This document shows, piece by piece, positions 16,226 to 24,160 of a DNA stretch of 37,287 bases. Every line of letters begins with the position of its first letter. The first letter of the stretch is position 1. The notes under the pieces are model-generated. The model was given only the letters and a program-made list of their open reading frames with translations. It was not told where the DNA came from and ran no database searches. A program made the position numbers and the translations under genes. The DNA is from Clostridiaceae bacterium (GTDB lineage: Bacteria; Bacillota; Clostridia; UBA1212; DUPL01): contig DUPL01000016.1 in assembly GCA_012838385.1 (NCBI GenBank), positions 1-37,287 on the forward strand. Direction: 5' to 3'.

Positions 16226-17755
16226 TTAGCTTAAGTATTTTCGTATGAAATAACTGGGAGTGCAGCTCCAGGCGTGGCAGTAACTGTTTATCTGGATTGA
16301 GTTATACGGGGAGAGCAACAGGTTGTCCGGGTCAAACACTTCCCAAAAACAGTCGGCGCACAGCTCAACCATTTTACCCCAGTATGCCTTGATATATTTT
16401 ATAGCATCTTCCTTCATATCGCAGTCAAAGAGAGCCTGTATGAAATGATGATACATGTAAGGAGTGCGAGGGCGAATCTCAATGTCTGAGTTTATTAGTC
16501 TTTTTAAAAGGTTTGCGTTTGCATCCTTTTCAAAAACTCCTGCTAGAATCATCCATATTTGAGAGTGCCAGGACAATTGATTTCTTTCACCGCTTTCAAA
16601 GAAGCCAATCTCGTTATTGTATAAATGTTTGACCGCACCTTTGGTTAAGACATTTATATTTTCTTCAAGGAAGCTCATGCGTTTTTCATCATTCAATGCT
16701 GTTGCAAGAGCATGGCACTGCTTGAAGGTGTATATTGCGATAGCTTGAGCGGATGTGTTTTTATCAAGTCCTTCGCACCAGTCTACAAAGTACTTTGTCT
16801 GACCGTGCTTGACCAGTCCATATTCATCAATTTGCTCTGAGACAATTTCTGCTTGCCGGAAAGCAGTATCCCAAAGCTCTTTAAGCAAATTCAAATCATT
16901 TGTTTCATTGAAGTAGTCGTATAGTACGCTTATGAAAAACAGTGAATAGTCGTTTAATATCCAGCTGTCGTTTGACAAAGTTGGTTCGTGAAAAATACAG
17001 CTGCTTATCTGTCCGTCCGGATGTGGAAGACCAGCAAACAAATATAGGCATCTTTTTACCAGATTGTAGTTTTTAAAGGTTACATAGTCGGCAATCGCCT
17101 GCAATCTCAGGTCTCCTAGCCAGAGCCTTCTGTCGCGCTTGGGACCATCTTCATAGACTTCCTGGCTGCAGTTTTTAAGAGTCCTTATAGACACTTCGTC
17201 TATTTTTGCAAGCATTGTATCCATATCATCGTTCAACTTTTCAATACTTGAGCAATCGCTGGAAGTAACCGCAGTACAGTATATGTCTTCGAACTTAACC
17301 CTGTACGCAGTACACCGTCCCAATATTTCAACCTTTAAGTATCTGAAAGCGTATCTTCTGGGAAGAGTAAAAGGTTCTGCCAAAACATCAATATTTACAA
17401 TTTCCTCCTGTATCCAGGTACTGCTGAGAGTGCCAGCGTATTCAAAATCCGGAATCTCGCAGGGCATTTCACCAAAGACTAGTCTTAGCCTTAAAGGAGA
17501 ATCCTGCTGATGTCCCACAGGCTTTATTTTAAGTGTAAGGTATCCAACAATATGGGTTCCAAAATCCACAGTAAAAATATCACCGTTCTGTAGCTCCTGG
17601 GAGTATAAATTCTCAACATATTTGCCATTAATCATTTTCACCCCATGAAGAGCGTTTTTATCGGGCAAAGCTTCCACTAGTTCGACAGGCCTGTGGATTG
17701 TTTCATTCAATTCAGGCATCAGTTCACTGGCTTTTGATAAGAACTTATCATGCAT
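16226..17755 (-). CDS. Short GH78-type alpha-L-rhamnosidase-like glycosidase
   Basis: The 509-residue protein has no signal peptide and is expected to be cytoplasmic. An N-terminal beta-sandwich (about 45-165: FTVDFGTHIVGYLTLKI, RYAFRYLKVEI) is followed by an (alpha/alpha)6-type domain. The GH78 active-site block is recognisable as YEDGPKRDRRLWLGD (about 200-214), the equivalent of D-C-P-x-R-x-E-R-x-x-W-x-G-D. WEVFDPDN and HAWSCTPSYFIRKYL close the barrel. Two deviations stand out: D-C-P is replaced by D-G-P, and the Glu after R-x is an Arg. The protein also stops right after the barrel without the C-terminal beta domain of full GH78 enzymes. It may be a specialised or altered-specificity hydrolase of oligosaccharides taken up by the cell. 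The ribosome site is AAAGGTGAT before ATG 17755. Confidence 0.75.
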   Translation of the reverse strand: MHDKFLSKASELMPELNETIHRPVELVEALPDKNALHGVKMINGKYVENLYSQELQNGDIFTVDFGTHIVGYLTLKIKPVGHQQDSPLRLRLVFGEMPCEIPDFEYAGTLSSTWIQEEIVNIDVLAEPFTLPRRYAFRYLKVEILGRCTAYRVKFEDIYCTAVTSSDCSSIEKLNDDMDTMLAKIDEVSIRTLKNCSQEVYEDGPKRDRRLWLGDLRLQAIADYVTFKNYNLVKRCLYLFAGLPHPDGQISSCIFHEPTLSNDSWILNDYSLFFISVLYDYFNETNDLNLLKELWDTAFRQAEIVSEQIDEYGLVKHGQTKYFVDWCEGLDKNTSAQAIAIYTFKQCHALATALNDEKRMSFLEENINVLTKGAVKHLYNNEIGFFESGERNQLSWHSQIWMILAGVFEKDANANLLKRLINSDIEIRPRTPYMYHHFIQALFDCDMKEDAIKYIKAYWGKMVELCADCFWEVFDPDNLLLSPYNSIQINSYCHAWSCTPSYFIRKYLS

Positions 17756-17931
17756 TCATATCACCTTTTAATAATAATCCTAACTATTATACATCATTTT
17801 TCTCTGTTTTCCACATTCAATTGCGACCAGTTTCCATGACTTTTTCAGATGCATGGAATAATTTGAGGAATTGGGGAAATAATGAAAAGGTTGATATGTG
17901 AATATATTAAGTAGGTTGAAATGAGGGTTTT

Positions 17932-18882
17932 ATGAAAATAGGGATACCAAAAGGTCTTTTGTATTATAAATACCATCCTTTTTTTATGACTTTCTTTACG
18001 GAGCTTGGAGCAGAAACAATTGTCTCGGAAGACACCAACAAGAGTATTTTGGATCTGGGAGTAAAACATTGCGTTGACGAGGCTTGCATGCCGGTTAAAG
18101 TGTTTCATGGCCATGTTGCTTCTTTGAGAGACAAGTGTGATGCAATATTAATTCCGAGGATAATGCAGATTAGAAAAAGGGAGTATATATGTCCCAAGTT
18201 CTGCGGGCTTCCCGAGATGGTTGTTTACAACATACCAGATTTGCCTGCTGTAATCTCAGAGCCCATCTATGCAACGGATGATAAAAGGCTTTACGAGTGG
18301 GCCAAAGAAGCAGGGCGACTGGTGACCAGGGATAGAAATACAATCCGCAGGGCTTTTGAGAAGGCGGTTAGTGTTCAGAACGAATACGATATTGGAATCA
18401 ACACGTTAAGTTATGAAATGAAAGTAGCACTGGCAGGACATCCGTACAACATATATGACAGTTACAGCAACATGAACATAGTAAGAAAATTAAACGCACT
18501 GGGAATCGGGATAATAACGGAAGAATTTGTGGATGAGGAGGAAGTGGATTCAGAGGTGGGGAAATTATTCAAAAGGCCTTTCTGGACTTTTGCCAGAAAC
18601 ACTTACGGATTTCTGGCTACTGCCTATGAGAAGAAACTATGTGATGGAGTAATTTATATCTCCTCCTTTGCATGTGGTATCGATTCCGTGTTGATAGAGC
18701 TCGTTAAAGAACGCATAGGGGATTTTCCATTTATGGTACTAAAAATCGATGAACACACAGGAGAGGCGGGAGTAAATACAAGAATTGAAGCTTTTGTTGA
18801 CATGCTGGAAAGGAGAAAGACGTATGAAGATAACGTTCCCTCATATGGGCAATGTGTACCTTGCAGTCAAGGCTCTTTTTGA
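17932..18882 (+). CDS. Acyl-CoA dehydratase activase-related protein, DUF2229 type (part 1)
   Basis: The 316-residue cytoplasmic protein opens with MKIGIPKGLLYYKYHPFF, the hallmark of DUF2229 proteins associated with 2-hydroxyacyl-CoA dehydratase activases. Conserved cysteines (CVDEACMPVK at about 44-53, ICPKFCGLPE at about 83-92, SFACGID near 244) could hold an Fe-S cluster. The end carries the block GEAGVNTRIEAFVDMLERRK, which is repeated in diverged form at the end of the next protein. The last 13 residues after ERRK run into the next gene, which starts 59 bases before this stop. In many clostridia the three modules of this cluster form one protein of about 1400 residues; here they are separate. 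The substrate is unknown. The ribosome site is a weak GAGGG. Confidence 0.8.
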   Translation: MKIGIPKGLLYYKYHPFFMTFFTELGAETIVSEDTNKSILDLGVKHCVDEACMPVKVFHGHVASLRDKCDAILIPRIMQIRKREYICPKFCGLPEMVVYNIPDLPAVISEPIYATDDKRLYEWAKEAGRLVTRDRNTIRRAFEKAVSVQNEYDIGINTLSYEMKVALAGHPYNIYDSYSNMNIVRKLNALGIGIITEEFVDEEEVDSEVGKLFKRPFWTFARNTYGFLATAYEKKLCDGVIYISSFACGIDSVLIELVKERIGDFPFMVLKIDEHTGEAGVNTRIEAFVDMLERRKTYEDNVPSYGQCVPCSQGSF

Positions 18883-19921
18883 TGGTCTGGGCATTGAGTA
18901 TGTAATTCCGCCCAAGAACAGCAAAAAGACTCTGGAAATAGGTTCCCTACATTCTCCTGAGGAAATATGTCTTCCGTATAAAATAATGATTGGGAATTAT
19001 GTGCAAGCTGCTGAAATGGGAGCGGATACAGTTTTATTAACTGGGAGCTGTGGTCCCTGCAGGTTTGGAGAATACTGCGAAATGCAAATGAATCTGTTAA
19101 ACAAACTGGGACACGATTTTAAATTCATAGTTATAGATGCACCGGGAGATATTGGAGTATCTGAGCTTTTTAATAGAATTGCGGAAATATCAACGAAAAG
19201 CAGGATGTCAAAGCACAAAAAGTTACAATGTGTAAAATATGCTCTCGATGTTATTAATCTAACTGACAAACTGGATGCCAAAGCCCATTGGCTGGCAGGT
19301 TACGAAAGGAAACGGGAAGAGTGTAAAAAACTATTGCATGCAAGCAAGCGGGATGCAGCAAGATGCTCAAACCCTAAAGAGATGATAAAGTTACTTAAGG
19401 ACTACGAGAAGAAGTTTGACAATGTGGAGTTGGACTTGGATAAAGATCCTGTCAAGATAGCGATTATTGGAGAGATTTACACTGTCATTGAGCCCTTCTC
19501 GAACCTTTATATCGAAGACAAGCTTATGTCGTATGGTGTTTCTACCAGGAGAGAACTTACTCCCAGTTGGTGGGTGAAAAACATGGTCATGTCGCCGACA
19601 AGACTAAACTCGCTGGACTTGAAAAGGCATTCCAAGGAGTACCTAAGGCTTGAAATAGGCGGACATGCAAGAGAGTGCATAGGTGAAGCAGTAAAGGCGT
19701 ATGAGGACGGGCTTGATGGTGCAATTCAAATCTTTCCCATGGGCTGCATGCCTGAAATTGTATCAAAAGCTATACTGCCCCGTATATCGAAGGATAAGAA
19801 TTTTCCTATAATGACACTAGTTGTTGATGAGATGACTGGAGAGGCAGGTTACGTTACCCGAATAGAAGCATTCCTAGATTTGCTTGAAAGGAGGAAGGAG
19901 CATGTATTATCTGGGAGTTGA
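18824..19921 (+). CDS. Acyl-CoA dehydratase activase-related protein (part 2, HgdB-like fold)
   Basis: The 365-residue protein belongs to the same family as its upstream neighbour. It has MKITFPHMGN start, SPEEICLPYKI (about 46-56), GSCGPCRFGEYCEMQ (about 75-89), GEIYTVIEPFSNLYIE (about 210-225), GGHARECIGE (about 277-286) and FPMGCMPE (about 304-311). The last three are typical of the CoA-dehydratase-like (HgdB/DUF2229) fold that carries an Fe-S cluster. The ATG at 18824 follows GGAAAGGAG embedded in the ERRK codons of the previous gene, so translation is coupled. A longer frame from 18785 lacks a ribosome site. The C-terminal block GEAGYVTRIEAFLDLLERRK mirrors the previous protein. Its own end overlaps the activase start by 20 bases. 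Confidence 0.8.
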   Translation: MKITFPHMGNVYLAVKALFDGLGIEYVIPPKNSKKTLEIGSLHSPEEICLPYKIMIGNYVQAAEMGADTVLLTGSCGPCRFGEYCEMQMNLLNKLGHDFKFIVIDAPGDIGVSELFNRIAEISTKSRMSKHKKLQCVKYALDVINLTDKLDAKAHWLAGYERKREECKKLLHASKRDAARCSNPKEMIKLLKDYEKKFDNVELDLDKDPVKIAIIGEIYTVIEPFSNLYIEDKLMSYGVSTRRELTPSWWVKNMVMSPTRLNSLDLKRHSKEYLRLEIGGHARECIGEAVKAYEDGLDGAIQIFPMGCMPEIVSKAILPRISKDKNFPIMTLVVDEMTGEAGYVTRIEAFLDLLERRKEHVLSGS

Positions 19922-20870
19922 TGTGGGTTCGGTTAGCACCGACCTAATTGTGCTGGATGAGAGGTTGAATGTGAAGGATAAAATATACTTAAGAACAAGG
20001 GGAAGACCTATCCAGGTTATCCAGGAGGGTTTTAAATTGCTCAGGGAGAAGTATATGGATGAGGAAATCCATGCATGTGGGACAACAGGAAGCGGGCGCA
20101 GTATTGCAGCTACACTGATAGGTGCTGATGTGGTAAAGAATGAAATAACGGCTCACAGTACTGCTGCATTGGAAATGGACAGGGACGTCCAGACAATAAT
20201 TGAAATTGGAGGACAGGATTCGAAAATAATTGTCCTAAGGGATGGAATTGTAGTGGATTTTGCCATGAATACGGTTTGTGCTGCAGGAACGGGTTCATTT
20301 CTAGACAGACAAGCAGAAAGACTGGATATACCCATAGAAGAGTTTGGAGATTATGCGTTAAAAGCAACAACACCGGTGAGAATAGCTGGCAGGTGTGCGG
20401 TATTTGCAGAGTCTGACATGATACACAAGCAACAGCTTGGATACTATGAAGCAGACATTATTGGCGGGCTTTGCGAGGCTCTTGTCAGAAATTATTTAAA
20501 CAATATAGGCAAGGGGAAGGAGATTTTACCCAAGGTGTTTTTTCAAGGCGGTGTTGCAGCAAACAAGGGTATAAAGAAAGCTTTTGAGGATGCTTTAGGT
20601 TTTGAAGTAATTGTACCTGATTACTATGATATGATGGGAGCAATCGGCGCTGCAATAATAGCAAGGAATGCAGTGAGAAAGACAGGAAGAACAAACTTCA
20701 AGGGGTTTGGTCTTGCTGACAGTACATTTGTGTCTAAAAGCTTTGAGTGCGCAGGTTGTCCCAATTGTTGTGAGGTTGTCAGAATCTATGAGAATGAAAA
20801 GGCAATAGGATGCTTTGGGGACCGATGTGGAAAATGGAATACAAGTCTGCCAGCTCAGACCATTGCTTGA
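19902..20870 (+). CDS. BadF/HgdC-type 2-hydroxyacyl-CoA dehydratase activase
   Basis: The 322-residue ASKHA-fold ATPase forms a homodimer in the known family. It bridges one [4Fe-4S] cluster and uses ATP to push a low-potential electron into a partner dehydratase. Visible motifs are GVDVGSVSTD (5-14), TTGSGR (61-66), IEIGGQDSK (100-108), the first cluster cysteine in NTVCAAGTGSFLD (C126), the second in AGRCAVFAESDMIH (C165), and FFQGGVAANKGI near 216. The cysteine spacing matches that of HgdC. An additional C-terminal cysteine cluster (ECAGCPNCC, then CFGDRCG, about 279-312) goes beyond HgdC itself. ATG 19902 follows GGAGGAAGG inside the previous gene's ERRK codons. No dehydratase subunit pair is visible nearby. 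Confidence 0.88.
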   Translation: MYYLGVDVGSVSTDLIVLDERLNVKDKIYLRTRGRPIQVIQEGFKLLREKYMDEEIHACGTTGSGRSIAATLIGADVVKNEITAHSTAALEMDRDVQTIIEIGGQDSKIIVLRDGIVVDFAMNTVCAAGTGSFLDRQAERLDIPIEEFGDYALKATTPVRIAGRCAVFAESDMIHKQQLGYYEADIIGGLCEALVRNYLNNIGKGKEILPKVFFQGGVAANKGIKKAFEDALGFEVIVPDYYDMMGAIGAAIIARNAVRKTGRTNFKGFGLADSTFVSKSFECAGCPNCCEVVRIYENEKAIGCFGDRCGKWNTSLPAQTIA

Positions 20871-20871
20871 T

Positions 20872-21270
20872 TTAATCCACTCCTCCGAGTTTGTTTGCCC
20901 ATTTCTCAGTGTAGAAGGAGTAGTAGTCGACTTTGTGGAGGCCTTTTTTCTCCCGGTACTTGTTTGCCAAATCATGTCCCCACCAAGCCCACATTAAACT
21001 TGGCAAACCAATAATCGGGAGAAAGAACCATCCCAGAATAAGGCTCTGCTTGAAGTGGCCAATTTCGTGCATTAAAACCTTCTCGTTCTCCCAGTGGGTT
21101 TTGCACAGAAATACCTTGTTGCTCATTGACAGAGAACCTGTATCCCAATCAACCTTGTATACATTCACATTACCCCGTTTCTCTGACACAACAGGTTTAA
21201 CGAAGGCCCTTATAATAAATGCCAATAGCGTCTGGGGAAGACACCATGTAAAGAGGAGAAGATAAATCAA
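20872..21270 (-). CDS. Small HExxH membrane protein (minigluzincin-like)
   Basis: The 132-residue protein has an N-terminal membrane helix, the zinc-protease motif HEIGH with context VLMHEIGHFKQSLILG (about 67-82), and a second hydrophobic segment (WFFLPIIGLPSLMWAWW) directly after it. A conserved-looking end, YYSFYTEKWANKLGGV, contains a Glu that could be the third zinc ligand. This layout resembles small Firmicutes minigluzincin-like proteins. The substrate is unknown, and proteolysis is not proven because a single HExxH in so small a protein can be structural. The start is TTG at 21270 with GGAG nine bases upstream. The stop lies one base from the stop of the convergent activase gene. Confidence 0.65.
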   Translation of the reverse strand: MIYLLLFTWCLPQTLLAFIIRAFVKPVVSEKRGNVNVYKVDWDTGSLSMSNKVFLCKTHWENEKVLMHEIGHFKQSLILGWFFLPIIGLPSLMWAWWGHDLANKYREKKGLHKVDYYSFYTEKWANKLGGVD

Positions 21271-21454
21271 TCTTTTACACTCCTGTCATTTTATACTGTC
21301 ATGCTTTATTTTATGCCTTGTGAAAAGCTATTGAAACAGGGGAGAAGAAAAATTGACAATAATGAGAAAAAGACTCATACGCAATTGGATCTATCCTCTC
21401 CCAGGAGTATAAAAGTATAATACAAAATAGAAAAGCTTTTAGTTGAGAAATAGT

Positions 21455-22207
21455 ACATAAACATGATCTTTACAGCGGCTCCGTCCAACAGAATTCGAAC
21501 AGGAAAGAGATTGATTATCTGGTAAACCAGTTTGGAGACATATTGGCAAGAATAAGCTATGCACAGGAATTACTTGGTTCCGATTATCTCAAAAAGAATG
21601 GGTGAGAACAACATTTTTTGTCATCAGTGCATACAAACTGCACATATGATGAGATGATTCAGGCATATTGTAATGGAAACAAGCTGGCCACGTATCTTTA
21701 TTAATGCATGTCAACCATAACCAGGGAGAAGGGATTCAGAAAGCTAGGACTAATAGAAACGGCGTATCTTATCGATGATATTGATGTAGAGATAATTGCA
21801 AACGGCAGGCATTTTCGCCAGAGCTAATTAAACTGATTTACAAGATAAAAACTGATGATTATATGTTTGGTATCAAATTCATTAAGCTGTGCAGGAACTA
21901 GTGAGAAAACAGCAAGCGTGGGAGGCGCACTGTGTATTATTGTACATAACTTCCTGATCGTACTGTGTTTGCAGGCAGCATCGCCAACCGTGACAGACTG
22001 GTAAGGGTATGTGTGAAAGACGCTGTTATACCCAAATGCAGCGCAGTAAAGTTGATTACCAGGAATCCTGCTCGAATAATGGGTCTTTCCTACAAGGGTG
22101 AGATAAAAATTGGTTGTTATGCCGATATTGTAATATTTGAAGATGATGTTAATATTAAAGGTGTTATTCATCAGGGAGAAGTGGTTGAATATTCAAAATT
22201 CTTATAG
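21455..22207 (+). pseudogene. Decayed N-acetylglucosamine-6-phosphate deacetylase-like gene
   Basis: Pieces of a NagA-type amidohydrolase can be followed in order but in changing frames. They are NRKEIDYLVNQFGDILARISYAQEL (from about 21493, start NRKEIDYLVNQ), HTNCTYDEMIQAY (about 21629), a damaged THLFNAMS equivalent with a TAA near 21703, IETAYLIDDIDVEIIANGRHF (about 21750-21812, start IETAYLIDD) and a one-base loss before SPELIKLIYKIK. A ruined ITDAM region follows, then FAGSIANRDRLV to GEIKIGCYADIVIFEDD (about 21971-22150). The N-terminal metal-binding H-x-H part is absent. It is therefore a truncated, multiply frameshifted relic. It ends ten bases before the TIM-barrel gene at 22218, suggesting the two once formed an operon for amino-sugar or related substrates. 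The 5' boundary is approximate. Confidence 0.8.
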
Positions 22208-22217
22208 GAGGGAAAGA

Positions 22218-23054
22218 ATGAATATTGTTTATGGAGCGTTTGCAGATGAATATGCAGTGAGCCTTGAGGAGCAGATTGAAGGGCTTATTCAAAATAAAAT
22301 TGATTACTTAGAGATAAGGTTTGTTGATGGAAAAAACATTGCAGATATCGACCTTGAAACTGTAAAAAGGTTGAATGAGACTTTAAAGGAAAACGGTATC
22401 AGTGTTTTTTCCATAGGCTCACCTATCGGGAAGATTGATATTACGGATGATTTCAACGAACATTTGGTAAAACTTGAAAGGATATGTGAAAGTGCAAATA
22501 TTTTTGGAAGTAAATACATTCGTATGTTCAGTTTTTACAATAGAAATAGACATCCGATAGAAGAATTTAGAAAGACTGCATTTGAAAGGGTGGAGAAACT
22601 TCTTGAATTGGCGGACAGGTATGGTGTAACTCTTTGTCATGAAAACGAGGAAGGAATCTACGGCGAGTCTCCTGAGGATTGTCTCGAACTTTTTGAAAGC
22701 TTTGAAGGCAGGTTGAGATGTGTATTTGACATGGGCAACTTTATATTAGCAGGATACGATCCGCTACAAGCGTACAAGATGCTCTGCGGTTACATCGAGT
22801 ACTTCCATATAAAAGATGGAACGAAGGATGGCAGAATCACAGTACCAGGGTACGGACAGGCAAGGATAAAGGAGATTGTAAAGGACTTTGCTGCAAAAAA
22901 AGAGGTTGTTCATGTGACTCTTGAGCCGCACCTTATGAGTTTTGTTGGTCTTGACCGTCTTACAGAAGGCGAGTTTAAGCGAGAGGTGAGTTTTAAGTCC
23001 AACAAGGAAGCATTTAATTTTGCAGCGGAGAACTTGAAGAGAATTCTATCATAA
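22218..23054 (+). CDS. Sugar phosphate isomerase/epimerase-like TIM-barrel protein (copy 1)
   Basis: The 278-residue cytoplasmic protein belongs to the AP-endonuclease-2 superfamily. It shows IDYLEIRFVDGKNI (about 31-44), SIGSPIGKIDI (about 67-77), IRMFSFY (about 101-107), LCHENEEGIYGE (about 136-147), VFDMGNFILAG (about 166-176), YFHIKDG (about 195-201) and a late VTLEPHL (about 234-240). The Glu, Asp, His and Glu in these strands are the usual metal ligands. It is a paralog of the protein at 26033 (same ADE start and IGKI block), at visibly high similarity. AGGAGGG precedes the ATG at six bases; a longer frame from 22137 overlaps the nagA relic and is rejected. The sugar substrate is unknown. 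A bidirectional hairpin separates it from the convergent AraC gene. Confidence 0.85.
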   Translation: MNIVYGAFADEYAVSLEEQIEGLIQNKIDYLEIRFVDGKNIADIDLETVKRLNETLKENGISVFSIGSPIGKIDITDDFNEHLVKLERICESANIFGSKYIRMFSFYNRNRHPIEEFRKTAFERVEKLLELADRYGVTLCHENEEGIYGESPEDCLELFESFEGRLRCVFDMGNFILAGYDPLQAYKMLCGYIEYFHIKDGTKDGRITVPGYGQARIKEIVKDFAAKKEVVHVTLEPHLMSFVGLDRLTEGEFKREVSFKSNKEAFNFAAENLKRILS

Positions 23055-23059
23055 AGAGG

Positions 23060-23096
23060 AAAGAGTTCGTGAAGGTTTGGTCTGCGAACTCTTTTT
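23060..23096. terminator. Bidirectional terminator between the TIM-barrel gene and araC-type gene
   Basis: AAAGAGTTCG (23060-23069) pairs with CGAACTCTTT (23085-23094), followed by more T's. A-rich sequence on the other flank means it can serve both convergent genes. Confidence 0.8.
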
Positions 23097-23098
23097 CC

Positions 23099-23998
23099 TT
23101 AATCATTGGCAGGCCCCTTGTCGTAGAACTCCTTGTATTCACTAGGGGAAAGTCCATAAAAGGACTTGAAGTTTCTGTAGAAGGAAGAATAGTCTGTAAA
23201 GCCGCACGCACTGTAAATGTTCTTAAGTGGTTCTCCTGCCCAAATCTTCTCACAGGCAAGAATCAGCCTTTTTTGAATTATGAAATCCCTGACGGTCATG
23301 CGCGTGGTCTCTTTGAACAGCCGAGCAAAGTGATATTTGCTCAGGTGCACTTGAGCTGCCAATGTATCCAATGTTATCGGTTCGTCGATATGCTGGTTTA
23401 TGTACTCGGACACTGTGCGTATCATTGGGTCGTTGTAAGTGTTCTCCGGGGAGAAGGAAAACTCTTTTCTCTGGCAGAGCTTGTTCAGATGGACAAAGAA
23501 TAGCGTAGTGTATGCATTCTGTAGAAGCTTGTTCTCTGTTTTGTTCCTGTTGTCGTCCGCACTTATGTACAGGAGTTGCAGCATGTACTCATAGAGTTGT
23601 TCCCTGTGATGGGGTGGGAAACGCCACGCAGGAGTAAATCCGTTTGCAAAACAACTGTCTAATTCATAACTGGGAGCGGACAGTTGGTTCAAATATTTCT
23701 TGGAAACCCACATGAGAATCCGTTTGTTATTTTCGTGCTTGCTGTCAGTATAGGTATAATGATGGAGATTATTTATATTGATGAGAATAAAGTCGCCTGA
23801 GTTCAAGACGTAATTTGTGTTATTAACAAGTATAGTGAATTCACCCTCAATAATATACATTATTTCATAAAAGTTGTGAAAGTGCATCTCCAATGCTCCA
23901 CTGGGGACTCCCACTTTCTCGTATATTTCCAAGTTCTCGTTCAACATATACTGCCTTGGATCGTCTGCTGCCATTGTTGGTACTTGTAGTTTAAGCAT
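23099..23998 (-). CDS. AraC-family transcriptional regulator (cupin + HTH)
   Basis: The 299-residue protein has an N-terminal cupin sensor domain (about 10-130). It includes EMHFHNFYEIMYIIEGEF (about 36-53, start EMHFHNFYEI) and NSGDFILININNLHHY. The C-terminal double helix-turn-helix (about 200-297) contains TLDTLAAQVHLSKYHFARLFKE and the second helix pair ending CGFTDYSSFYRNFKSFYGLSPSEYK, both typical of AraC/XylS. It probably senses a sugar or sugar acid and controls the divergent uxuA operon and possibly itself. The ATG at 23998 has GGGTGA five bases upstream; the longer TTG frame at 24037 has none. Two ATGCTAT direct repeats 22 bases apart lie between the genes. Confidence 0.92.
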   Translation of the reverse strand: MLKLQVPTMAADDPRQYMLNENLEIYEKVGVPSGALEMHFHNFYEIMYIIEGEFTILVNNTNYVLNSGDFILININNLHHYTYTDSKHENNKRILMWVSKKYLNQLSAPSYELDSCFANGFTPAWRFPPHHREQLYEYMLQLLYISADDNRNKTENKLLQNAYTTLFFVHLNKLCQRKEFSFSPENTYNDPMIRTVSEYINQHIDEPITLDTLAAQVHLSKYHFARLFKETTRMTVRDFIIQKRLILACEKIWAGEPLKNIYSACGFTDYSSFYRNFKSFYGLSPSEYKEFYDKGPAND

Positions 23999-24016
23999 TT
24001 TTATCACCCAGGATAT

Positions 24017-24045
24017 ATAATACAGCAAGAATTGCAATTAAACAA
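24017..24045 (-). promoter_or_regulatory. Candidate promoter of the AraC-type gene
   Basis: On the minus strand, TTGTTT (24045-24040), a 17-base spacer and TATTAT (24022-24017). The -35 is weak. It abuts the ATGCTAT repeats, so autoregulation is plausible. Confidence 0.4.
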
Positions 24046-24052
24046 GCAAAAT

Positions 24053-24084
24053 ATGCTATTATTATAGAGAAAAAATGCTATATT
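24053..24084 (+). promoter_or_regulatory. ATGCTAT direct repeats, probable AraC-type operator and extended -10
   Basis: ATGCTAT occurs at 24053-24059 and 24075-24081, a 22-base period close to two helical turns, as for AraC-family half-sites. The second copy also forms TGC-TATATT (24076-24084), an extended -10 element with no recognisable -35. That fits a promoter of the uxuA operon that needs an activator. The leader to ATG 24161 would be about 70 bases. Confidence 0.5.
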
Positions 24085-24160
24085 ATATATACATTAGTGC
24101 CAATACATGAGAGAAATGGGTATTTAATATGATACTGAAAGGTGAAAGGAGAAAAGAAAT

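Noticed and set aside
18785-18823. Upstream start for the second activase-related gene
   Set aside because: The added 13 residues lie antiparallel in reading to the previous gene's tail in another frame and have no ribosome site. ATG 18824 has an ideal one and matches the family start.
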